A stretch of 6,353 nt of DNA, taken from the NCBI GenBank assembly GCA_030650265.1, contig JAUSEJ010000136.1, forward strand, positions 1 through 6,353, written 5' to 3'. This stretch comes from Dehalococcoidia bacterium. GTDB lineage: Bacteria > Chloroflexota > Dehalococcoidia > JACPQF01. The notes under the pieces are model-generated. The model ran no database searches and had not been told where the DNA came from. It saw nothing but the letters and a program-made list of their open reading frames with translations. Numbering within the stretch: the first letter of the stretch is position 1; every line of letters begins with the position of its first letter. Shown piece after piece: positions 1 through 5,592 of this stretch. A program made the position numbers and the translations under genes.

Positions 1-96
1 ACCGCCAGCCAATTCCTCAAACTGATCAGATCGAACCTGCGTGTTGAGCAAGTCCGACACCCGTTCCCCTGGATAGTTGCCTCGTGTAGAACATAA
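1..96 (+). CDS. Possible C-terminal end of an upstream gene (31 codons, unidentified)
   Basis: Reading from base 1, frame 1 is open for 31 codons and ends at TAA (94-96). The other two + frames meet stops within the first 45 bases. The base composition by codon position (third position richest in GC, second poorest) is weakly consistent with coding. The peptide ends in a stretch reading HPFPWIVASCRT, which I do not recognise. The complementary minus-strand frame with the same codon boundaries is also open across this stretch and continues to about 129, where a GTG start is possible, so a divergent gene cannot be excluded. I prefer the + strand because every other gene here is on it and the frame ends in a natural stop. 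Too little is visible to name a function. Confidence 0.25.
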   Translation, partial: TASQFLKLIRSNLRVEQVRHPFPWIVASCRT

Positions 97-133
97 TAAT
101 TCTAGCCAAGGTTGGTGTGCCCATTCCACTGTA

Positions 134-157
134 GGGGCGGCCCCCCGTGGCCGCCCC
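134..157. repeat. GC-rich perfect palindrome (9-bp arms, 6-nt loop)
   Basis: GGGGCGGCC (134-142) and its exact reverse complement GGCCGCCCC (149-157) flank the loop CCCCGT. There is no T-run after the second arm (GGCCCTCGTC follows), so this is not a classical intrinsic terminator. The sequence around it, GTAGGGGCGGCC...GGCCGCCCC, resembles GC-rich intergenic palindromes that I recall as dispersed in Chloroflexi and some other genomes. That family assignment is from memory and unverified. It sits between the possible upstream gene end and the promoter of the DUF2079 gene. Confidence 0.6.
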
Positions 158-171
158 GGCCCTCGTCCCCC

Positions 172-200
172 TTGACACCCTGGTCATTGTTAGAGATACT
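172..200 (+). promoter_or_regulatory. Sigma-70-type promoter for the DUF2079 operon, placed for leaderless start
   Basis: A consensus -35 box TTGACA (172-177) is followed, after exactly 17 bp, by GATACT (195-200), which matches TATAAT at four of six positions. The expected transcription start, 7-8 bases past the -10 box, is 207-208, and the first sensible ATG of the gene is at 208. The mRNA would then begin at or next to the start codon. No convincing Shine-Dalgarno sequence lies just before 208, which agrees with leaderless translation. The boxes are visible in the sequence; the leaderless reading is inferred. Confidence 0.55.
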
Positions 201-207
201 GCTACTA

Positions 208-2232
208 ATGAGAAGAACTGAATCGATTGGCCATCAGGGGTGGAGCCAACTTAATAAGCGCGGTCATTCAAGCCGGAAGGCAGCAAGAGCCGAAGACCCC
301 ACTGAGGCCATTGAGCGTCGGTCGGTTCTTGTGGCCCGCTTGACCTATTTCATCATCGGCCTCTATGCCCTCACCTTCGCTCTACTCAGCATTCAACAGC
401 ACGATAGCTTCGGCACTAACGCTTTCGATTTGGGCAACATGGACCAGGCCGTGTGGAACACCGCTAATGGGCGCTGGTTCGAATTCACCAACTGGGAGGG
501 AGGGCATTCCAGGCTGGCCGCCCACGTGGAGCCCATTCTCCTGCCCATTTCTCTTCTATATGGGATTGTCAGCAGTCCGAAAACGCTGCTTGTCATACAA
601 TCTATCGTTATGTCGCTAGGGGCTTTGCCCGCCTTTTGGCTGGCCAGGAAGAAGCTGGCCAATGACTTCGCCGCCGTGACCTTTGCTTCGGCATACTTGT
701 TGGCTCCCGAGCTAGAAGCAGCCAATCTTTCTGACTTCCATCCTGTCTCCCTGAGCGCGGCCTTTCTTCTATTTGCCTTCTACTTCATCGTACAACGGCG
801 CTTTACGTTGTTCTCCATCTTCGCTGTCCTGGCAATGGCCACCAAGGAGGAGATCCCTCTGGTCATCCTCTTCATGAGTTTGTATATCGTATTTGTCCAG
901 AAGAAGCCTCGCTTTGGCTGGGCCGTTGCGGGGTTGTCCCTGGTCTGGCTCATTGTTGCTTTTTTTGTGGTAATACCCCACTTCAATGCGGGTCAGAACT
1001 CGCCCTATCTCGCCCGTTACGAGTACTTGGGGAGCAGCCCAAGGGAGATACTGGTCGACCTCGTGTTCAACCCGGGCAAAGTAATACCGACTCTCGCCGA
1101 CCCGATGAAAATGGCCTATCTTCGCACGTTGCTACAGCCAGTTCTCTTCCTGTCGCTGTTGAGTCCGATCACTTTGGCTTTCGCTCTCCCCGACCTTGGC
1201 ATCAATCTTCTCAGCAATTTCGAACAGATGTACTCCGGTGGGGCCCATTACAGCTCTGCCATTATCCCCGCAATAATCATATCCGCGATATTCGGTCTCG
1301 CCAACGTCCAGCGGTTCGTTTCTGCAATCTCCAAGGCGTTGGTCCAGCCGGTAGTATATGTGCTGTCAACTCTGGTTTTGGCTCTAAGCATCAACGGCTA
1401 CTACCAGTCTGTTGTTCTGCCCCTCTCGGATCACTTTCCCGTGGTAACTGCCCATCACATTCTAGCTCAGGACTTCATCAAACTTATTCCCCAGGGCAAA
1501 AGCGTCACGGCCGGATCGACTCTAAATCCCCACGTCAGTGAGCGCGAGCAGCTTTACCTGTTCCCTGACGGACAGAACGATGCCGACTTCGCCTTCTTCG
1601 ACGTAACGGCAAGCCCGCATCCGATCGACGAAGGCAAACAATACTCGCTCATTCAGGATATGTTCAGCAGCGGGCGCTGGGGCGTAGAGGCAGCCAAGGA
1701 TGGCTATCTTCTGCTTAGCAAGGAGGCGAAGAGCAAAACACTGCCGAAGGAGTTCTTTACCTTCACCGAGGTCCGCAAGCCTCAGATCGAGTACCCGCGG
1801 AACGTGACCTTTGGCAACGCCCTCCGCCTCTTGGGCTACGACCTGCATCCCAAGAGTACCAGGCTCAGCGGTCGCGATGCCTACGCTCAGATGACGCTAT
1901 ACTGGGAAGTCGTGAAACCCGGGCCGAAAGACTTCTGGGTGACCCTAAATGTTGTCTCCCCCTTGAAGGAGGTGTTCATCGTCAATCTCTTTCAGGCCGC
2001 GATTCTTTGGCATCCAACCCACGAATGGCAAGAGGGCGAGATTATACGGGTAGAGATCTTGCGCGTACCTTTACAGGGATTGCCCTGGGTGGATGTCCAG
2101 GTCGGCGTGCGGTCGGACAAGTTTTCGCCGGATCCTGGCTTTCGACTGCGCCCCGATCTAAGCGAAGATATTTCGGCCGAACTCAACGCGGACGGCACGC
2201 TCTTGAACCTGGTACGCCTTCGGGCTAGATAG
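208..2232 (+). CDS. DUF2079 family polytopic membrane protein with C-terminal beta-type domain
   Basis: A 674-residue integral membrane protein of the DUF2079 family, which has a GT-C-like (membrane glycosyltransferase) layout but no established reaction. A basic cytoplasmic N-terminus (about 1-42) precedes roughly 10-11 hydrophobic segments (first about 45-63, last about 378-396). Family hallmarks are FDLGNMDQ (73-80), an SDFHP motif with H178, KEE at 213-215 before a helix, and GGAHYSSAIIP near 344-354. A soluble part follows, with the NPHVSERE-type segment typical of the family's extracytoplasmic region. The end (about 530-660) looks like a beta-sandwich, with FGNALRLLGYDL (535-546), LYWEV (564-568) and W607-x2-G610, a pattern I associate with Chloroflexi membrane glycosyltransferases. 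The frame is open from a TTG at 112, but that extension reads through the palindrome and gives an implausible proline-rich peptide, so I start at ATG 208, where the promoter points. It is the first gene of an operon with the next one. The substrate is unknown, probably an envelope glycan or lipid-linked sugar. Confidence 0.9.
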   Translation: MRRTESIGHQGWSQLNKRGHSSRKAARAEDPTEAIERRSVLVARLTYFIIGLYALTFALLSIQQHDSFGTNAFDLGNMDQAVWNTANGRWFEFTNWEGGHSRLAAHVEPILLPISLLYGIVSSPKTLLVIQSIVMSLGALPAFWLARKKLANDFAAVTFASAYLLAPELEAANLSDFHPVSLSAAFLLFAFYFIVQRRFTLFSIFAVLAMATKEEIPLVILFMSLYIVFVQKKPRFGWAVAGLSLVWLIVAFFVVIPHFNAGQNSPYLARYEYLGSSPREILVDLVFNPGKVIPTLADPMKMAYLRTLLQPVLFLSLLSPITLAFALPDLGINLLSNFEQMYSGGAHYSSAIIPAIIISAIFGLANVQRFVSAISKALVQPVVYVLSTLVLALSINGYYQSVVLPLSDHFPVVTAHHILAQDFIKLIPQGKSVTAGSTLNPHVSEREQLYLFPDGQNDADFAFFDVTASPHPIDEGKQYSLIQDMFSSGRWGVEAAKDGYLLLSKEAKSKTLPKEFFTFTEVRKPQIEYPRNVTFGNALRLLGYDLHPKSTRLSGRDAYAQMTLYWEVVKPGPKDFWVTLNVVSPLKEVFIVNLFQAAILWHPTHEWQEGEIIRVEILRVPLQGLPWVDVQVGVRSDKFSPDPGFRLRPDLSEDISAELNADGTLLNLVRLRAR

Positions 2233-2236
2233 GAAG
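2231..2236 (+). promoter_or_regulatory. Ribosome binding site deciding the TTG start at 2243
   Basis: AGGAAG begins inside the TAG stop of the DUF2079 gene and lies 6 bases before TTG 2243. The in-frame ATG at 2252 would be 15 bases away, too far for this site. The overlap with the upstream stop suggests translational coupling of the two membrane proteins. Confidence 0.5.
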
Positions 2237-2242
2237 ATCAAA

Positions 2243-3250
2243 TTGTTCAAAATGTTACCCGGTCCCTTCAAGAGAGCCTTACGTTGGGGGATCATCTGTT
2301 TGGTGATTGCCTTCTGGGGTCTGTATATCTGGCGTAACTGGGATAGTCTTCTATCGCATCAGTGGGAAGTAAACTTCTACTGGCTGGCGCTATCCTTTCT
2401 CGTCGTTCTTGTCTTCTGGCTTTCGCTGCCGATCATCTGGCATCGGGCCTTGATTGCCGCCGGGGGATCGCTGAGACTGCGCGTTGCTGCTCGACTGTGG
2501 GCTCTTTCTATGCTCGCTCGCTATCTCCCTGGCGGCATGTGGCATATCGCTGGCCGGGTTTATATGGCGGAAGAAGCAGGGGAGTCGCGGACCATCGTGT
2601 TCGTTAGCACTGTCATTGAGCAAGTACTTAGCCTGATGACTACCATGCTGATCTTCCTTGTTAGCGTACCTTTTTGGGATGCCGACTATGCCCGCTTTGC
2701 GCCGGTCTTGCTCCTCGTTATCCCTCTGGCCTTTTCTATTCATCCGGTGGTCCTCAGCCGGCTAGGCACGCTGGCCATTCGCCTGGCGGGCAGAAAACAA
2801 GGAGGCAATAAGGCCGGGGTTCTGCCGGGAGAGCCCTTTGTTCCACCAGGCTACCGGGCGATTCTCTTCATTGCTGCTCTTTACGTACTGCCAAACATTC
2901 TCGCCGCGCTGAGCCTCTATCTCGCCGCTGCAGCGGTGGGACCGGTCTCCCCCGACCAGCTTCCCGCGTTTGCGGGCGCCTATACTATAGGTTGGATAGC
3001 AGGATTCTTCGCCTTCTTTGCTCCCAGCGGTCTTGGCGTTCGCGAAGGGGCCATCACCTTGCTTCTTACCCCCGTGGTCGGCGCTCCCGTCGCCCTTGCC
3101 GCCAGCATCTTGAATAGAGTTGTGTTCTCCCTTGGCGAGGCGGTATTCGTGGCGGCATGTTGGGCGTTGACGAGAGGGGATGTTAAGGGTAAAAGGGGTC
3201 CTTCGGCTGAAGGAGGGGAAGATGGGAGGTCGCCGGTCACATCTCCCTGA
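2243..3250 (+). CDS. Flippase-like / lysylphosphatidylglycerol synthase TM-domain (UPF0104) membrane protein
   Basis: A 335-residue protein with about eight hydrophobic segments (including about 14-30, 46-66, 118-143, 152-172, 206-231, 241-260, 271-290 and 293-309). It matches the LPG_synthase_TM / UPF0104 family, the membrane part of MprF-like lipid flippases, which also occurs alone beside envelope glycosyltransferases. Diagnostic features are ARYLPGGMWHIAGR (92-105), a conserved acidic site in the helix near E126, and FFAPSGLGVREG (258-269), the family's P-x-G-LGVREG signature. It lacks the soluble aminoacyl-transferase domain of MprF, so lysyl-phospholipid synthesis is not expected; a role in moving or building lipid-linked envelope components is an inference. 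The start is TTG 2243, chosen for its Shine-Dalgarno; ATG 2252 would remove only three residues. It follows the DUF2079 gene after 10 bp and is almost surely co-transcribed. The last 25 or so residues are hydrophilic and glycine-rich, encoded by a purine-rich stretch running up to the terminator. Confidence 0.9.
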   Translation: MFKMLPGPFKRALRWGIICLVIAFWGLYIWRNWDSLLSHQWEVNFYWLALSFLVVLVFWLSLPIIWHRALIAAGGSLRLRVAARLWALSMLARYLPGGMWHIAGRVYMAEEAGESRTIVFVSTVIEQVLSLMTTMLIFLVSVPFWDADYARFAPVLLLVIPLAFSIHPVVLSRLGTLAIRLAGRKQGGNKAGVLPGEPFVPPGYRAILFIAALYVLPNILAALSLYLAAAAVGPVSPDQLPAFAGAYTIGWIAGFFAFFAPSGLGVREGAITLLLTPVVGAPVALAASILNRVVFSLGEAVFVAACWALTRGDVKGKRGPSAEGGEDGRSPVTSP

Positions 3251-3253
3251 TGG

Positions 3254-3275
3254 AAGAGGACCCCGTCCTCTTTTT
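3254..3275 (+). terminator. Intrinsic terminator ending the DUF2079/flippase-like operon
   Basis: AAGAGGAC (3254-3261) pairs perfectly with GTCCTCTT (3265-3272) around a CCC loop, and the second arm runs into five Ts (3271-3275). It begins 4 bases after the TGA at 3248-3250. The three-base loop is tight but allowed; opening the closing C-G pair would give a five-base loop. Confidence 0.75.
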
Positions 3276-3309
3276 CCCTTTTCGCCTTTCCCCTTTTCCC
3301 CCATCCTCC
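3266..3309. repeat. Polypyrimidine tract with near-repeated C/T blocks
   Basis: On the + strand 42 of 44 bases are C or T, interrupted only by G3284 and A3303. Blocks such as CCCTTTTC and CCCCTTTTCC recur and are partly mirror-symmetric. The tract begins in the terminator stem and ends just before the -35 box of the next promoter. It is preceded by a purine-rich stretch inside the end of the flippase-like gene (about 3174-3235). It codes for nothing convincing. Its role is unknown; it may simply be low-complexity spacer. Confidence 0.5.
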
Positions 3310-3311
3310 GT

Positions 3312-3340
3312 TTGCGTCCTCGCTCGCGTTATGCTATAGT
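3312..3340 (+). promoter_or_regulatory. Extended -10 promoter for the GH67-like gene
   Basis: TTGCGT (3312-3317) is a partial -35 box. After 17 bp comes TATAGT (3335-3340), five of six matches to TATAAT, preceded by TGC, which completes an extended -10 element (TGnTATAGT). Transcription should start near 3347, giving a leader of about 26-32 bases with a Shine-Dalgarno in it. With the terminator just upstream, this makes the downstream gene its own transcription unit. Confidence 0.6.
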
Positions 3341-3363
3341 ACCGCCAGTCTTGCGGCTTTGGA

Positions 3364-3368
3364 TAAGG
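3364..3368 (+). promoter_or_regulatory. Ribosome binding site of the GH67-like gene
   Basis: TAAGG matches the left part of the anti-Shine-Dalgarno complement. Two in-frame TTG codons follow. The one at 3373 is only 4 bases past the site, while the one at 3379 is 10 bases past it and better placed. The TAA at 3364-3366 is an in-frame stop, so 3373 is the earliest possible start. Confidence 0.4.
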
Positions 3369-3372
3369 TGTT

Positions 3373-5514
3373 TTGCATTTGCAACATCAGAACCGCCTCT
3401 GGTCGATGGCCACAGGTGTTGTCGTCTTCGCCATGCTCTTCATGCCGGCCGAAAGTCCGGGTCTAAACGCTCAGCCGAAACCCCTTCCAACCAGGAACAT
3501 CTCAATTGTGGTACCATCCTCGCAGCAGCACGATCCCGCCCTGTCTCTTGCCCTCGACGACCTCGTCACCGCCCTCGCCGTCGCGGGTATACAGGGAAGA
3601 TTGGTTGCGGACAACCAAATGGAGAAACTCTCGGCATATGACATCCTGATCGGAGATCAGAGGAATAGCCTCGTTGCCGATCTGTTCAGGTCCGAAGTGC
3701 TTGCTCCACCGACGGTAGCCGACGAGGGTTACGTAATCAAGACGGTCCAACGGGGGCAGGGTCCAATTCTGGTAGTGAGCGGCAAAGGGGAACTTGGTAG
3801 CGTCTACGGCGTCTTCAACCTCGTCGAACGTCTGAAGTTCGAGCCTATGGCGCTTTTCCGCCCCATGAACGTCGTCACCGAGCCGAAGGTCACGCTTCGC
3901 CTCGTGTCCTCTCCCACACCGGCTGGCGCCAACTATCCCGGCCCGGAAGAGGCCCTCCGCTGGGGGTACAATGCCGTAGCCATCGAGCCATGGACTCGCC
4001 TTCCCCTTTACGATGATATCACACCCGCCATTCTCGATCCGGTCAGTTTCCCTGCCGAGCGGGCCTGGGTTGAGGCCAGTCGAGAGAGGGCGCGTCAACA
4101 GATACAGGCGGCCAAAAGATTGCATCTCAAGGTTTTCACCATGGGAGACGCCCTTAGTTTCCCCTCATCCACTCTCGCTGCCTTCACAGATGAGGTGAGT
4201 GCCGACGATAATCCAAATCTCTACTGCGCCGCCAAGCCCAGAGCCCGACAACTGCTTGAACATGCAGTGGACGAGGTTCTGAGCGATTTCCCTGACATCG
4301 ATATCATCATGGTTCGCACGGGGGAAAACTACATCGACGGCCCCATTACCGGCAATACCCCGATGGATGGCGCCTGCGCGGCGAACAATGATCTCTCGCC
4401 GAACGAACGCCTGCGAATGGTGTTGGACATCGTTCGCCGGCAAGTTGTCGATGTCCACGGCAAGACATACATTCATCGAGGCTGGAATCTGCATGATGGA
4501 GGCTTTCACTCCGACCCCGAAATCATGGCCTCTGTGATCGAAGGCATCCCTACGCAGGGATTTATGCTGTCTTTCAAGCAAACCGAGACCGATTTCTGGC
4601 GCTATAATGCAGCGAACCCCAACATCGGTCGCGGCAACGTAAGCCAGATGGTGGAGTTTCAAGTGGCGAGGGAATTTGAGGGCAAAGGGGCCTTCCCCAA
4701 CTACCTGGGAGAGGTTTTCGCTTTCGGCGGCCAGGAGGTAAAGCCGGCTGGCGGCGTGAAATACGCTACAGATCGCGGCGTGCGCGCCGCCTGGGTTTGG
4801 GCCAAAGGTGGTGGCTGGAACGGGCCTCAGCTTCAATCTGACCTCTGGTTGGATGCCAGTCAATATGCCATCAGCCACCTGCTGTGGAATCCCGATATCT
4901 CTCCGACAGCCCTGGCCTTGCAATGGGCCTCGCTCCGTTTCGGGTCGAAAGCCGCTCCAAAGGTGGCCTCCCTGTTGTTGAAGTCGGACGACGCGGTGCT
5001 AAAGGGATTCTACGTCGAGCCGTACGCCCGGCTTTCCGGTCCGTGGGCGCCCAACAATGTCTGGAACAGAGACGATACCATCGGCGGCGTGGCTGCTGTA
5101 TTCCCTCTGTATCGCGCCTCAGCCGCCAAGAATGACTTCGCCATAGCCCTGGCCGATAGAAAAGCAGCATTGCGTATCGTCGATAGCATGATAGACGACT
5201 TCAAGGCAGCCATGCCATCGATACCCGACAAAGGCCTGGCGCAAATCGCCTGGTCGAGTCTCCAATACGAACGATCCCTCTTCGAAGTCTTCGATAACTA
5301 CCTCACCGGTATTTTCCAGTACTATCGCTGGCTGGACAGCGGCAAGTCGGACGGGATTGCCCGCCGTTCGGCCATCGAAAGCCTCAGGAACTGGGAAACA
5401 AGCTGGCGACGATACAACGTCGATATCCCCCTCCTGCCCGGCGTCGCCTCCCTCTATCACGATGCCGGCATGTCCCATACGGCCCTGGCCGCTATGGACG
5501 ATCTGCAGCAGTAG
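3373..5514 (+). CDS. Secreted glycoside hydrolase resembling GH67 alpha-glucuronidase
   Basis: A 713-residue predicted exported enzyme. Residues 1-33 look like a signal peptide: R8, a hydrophobic core about 12-24, and possible cleavage after A33. An alpha/beta N-terminal domain (about 40-170) carries GKGELGSVYGVFNLVERL (137-154), typical of the domain preceding GH67 barrels. A barrel follows from WGYNAVAIEPW (197-207). Motifs line up with GH67: VRTGENYIDGP (314-324) with E318 as candidate acid; YIHRGW with R369; and FKQTETDF (401-408), with K402 as carboxylate-binding lysine and D407 as base partner. VEFQVAREFEGKG (427-439) has E434 as the second base. From NPDIS (506-510) the helical C-terminal part follows; total length is normal for GH67. 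Family members release glucuronic acid from xylan side chains. The overall match is distant and no xylan genes are nearby, so the substrate is open. It could be inactive or act on another uronic-acid glycan. The start is TTG 3373 or, with better ribosome-site spacing, TTG 3379; ATG 3406 would lose the charged n-region. It has its own promoter. Confidence 0.75.
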   Translation: MHLQHQNRLWSMATGVVVFAMLFMPAESPGLNAQPKPLPTRNISIVVPSSQQHDPALSLALDDLVTALAVAGIQGRLVADNQMEKLSAYDILIGDQRNSLVADLFRSEVLAPPTVADEGYVIKTVQRGQGPILVVSGKGELGSVYGVFNLVERLKFEPMALFRPMNVVTEPKVTLRLVSSPTPAGANYPGPEEALRWGYNAVAIEPWTRLPLYDDITPAILDPVSFPAERAWVEASRERARQQIQAAKRLHLKVFTMGDALSFPSSTLAAFTDEVSADDNPNLYCAAKPRARQLLEHAVDEVLSDFPDIDIIMVRTGENYIDGPITGNTPMDGACAANNDLSPNERLRMVLDIVRRQVVDVHGKTYIHRGWNLHDGGFHSDPEIMASVIEGIPTQGFMLSFKQTETDFWRYNAANPNIGRGNVSQMVEFQVAREFEGKGAFPNYLGEVFAFGGQEVKPAGGVKYATDRGVRAAWVWAKGGGWNGPQLQSDLWLDASQYAISHLLWNPDISPTALALQWASLRFGSKAAPKVASLLLKSDDAVLKGFYVEPYARLSGPWAPNNVWNRDDTIGGVAAVFPLYRASAAKNDFAIALADRKAALRIVDSMIDDFKAAMPSIPDKGLAQIAWSSLQYERSLFEVFDNYLTGIFQYYRWLDSGKSDGIARRSAIESLRNWETSWRRYNVDIPLLPGVASLYHDAGMSHTALAAMDDLQQ

Positions 5515-5557
5515 GGTTGTCGGAACCACAGATCGGGATTCGGTGCAACTTGGTCGC

Positions 5558-5586
5558 TTTACGCTGCCGCCCGTTTGGGGTAAACT
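5558..5586 (+). promoter_or_regulatory. Candidate promoter for the helicase gene, placed for leaderless start
   Basis: TTTACG (5558-5563) and TAAACT (5581-5586) each match the -35 and -10 consensus at four of six positions, with the ideal 17-bp spacer. The expected transcription start is about 5593, which is the A of the helicase ATG. The only G-rich stretch before the gene, GGGG at 5577-5580, is 12 bases away and a poor Shine-Dalgarno. Both boxes are imperfect, so the call rests on spacing and position. I see no good terminator in the 5515-5592 gap, so some read-through from the GH67-like gene is possible. Confidence 0.4.
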
Positions 5587-5592
5587 GATGCT

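Noticed and set aside
92..100. AT-rich -10-like box (CATAATAAT) upstream of the first gene
   Set aside because: No acceptable -35 box lies 16-18 bases before it, and a much better promoter is at 172-200.
112..207. N-terminal extension of the DUF2079 protein starting at TTG 112
   Set aside because: It translates the GC palindrome and the promoter into a low-complexity proline-rich peptide, has no Shine-Dalgarno, and the strong promoter at 172-200 points to ATG 208.
2762..3304. Minus-strand open frame of 180 codons with a GEKGKGEKGK-type start
   Set aside because: It is antisense to the flippase-like gene, and its basic N-terminus is only the polypurine complement of the tract at 3266-3309.
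3180..3641. Plus-strand open frame of 153 codons bridging two genes
   Set aside because: It crosses the terminator, tract and promoter and overlaps two real genes in another frame; the peptide is arginine/proline-rich without a domain.
3502..4125. Minus-strand open frame of 207 codons
   Set aside because: Antisense to the GH67-like gene with no recognisable features; a by-product of GC-biased codons.
4165..4923. Minus-strand open frame of 252 codons
   Set aside because: It is fully antisense to the GH67-like gene, whose motifs and codon pattern are convincing; the antisense peptide has no recognisable domain.
5515..5527. Possible terminator after the GH67-like gene (GGTT...AACC)
   Set aside because: The stem is only 4 bp and no T-run follows.
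5588..5590. ATG at 5588 as start of the helicase
   Set aside because: It is out of frame with the helicase; ATG 5593 is the first in-frame start after the TAA at 5581-5583.
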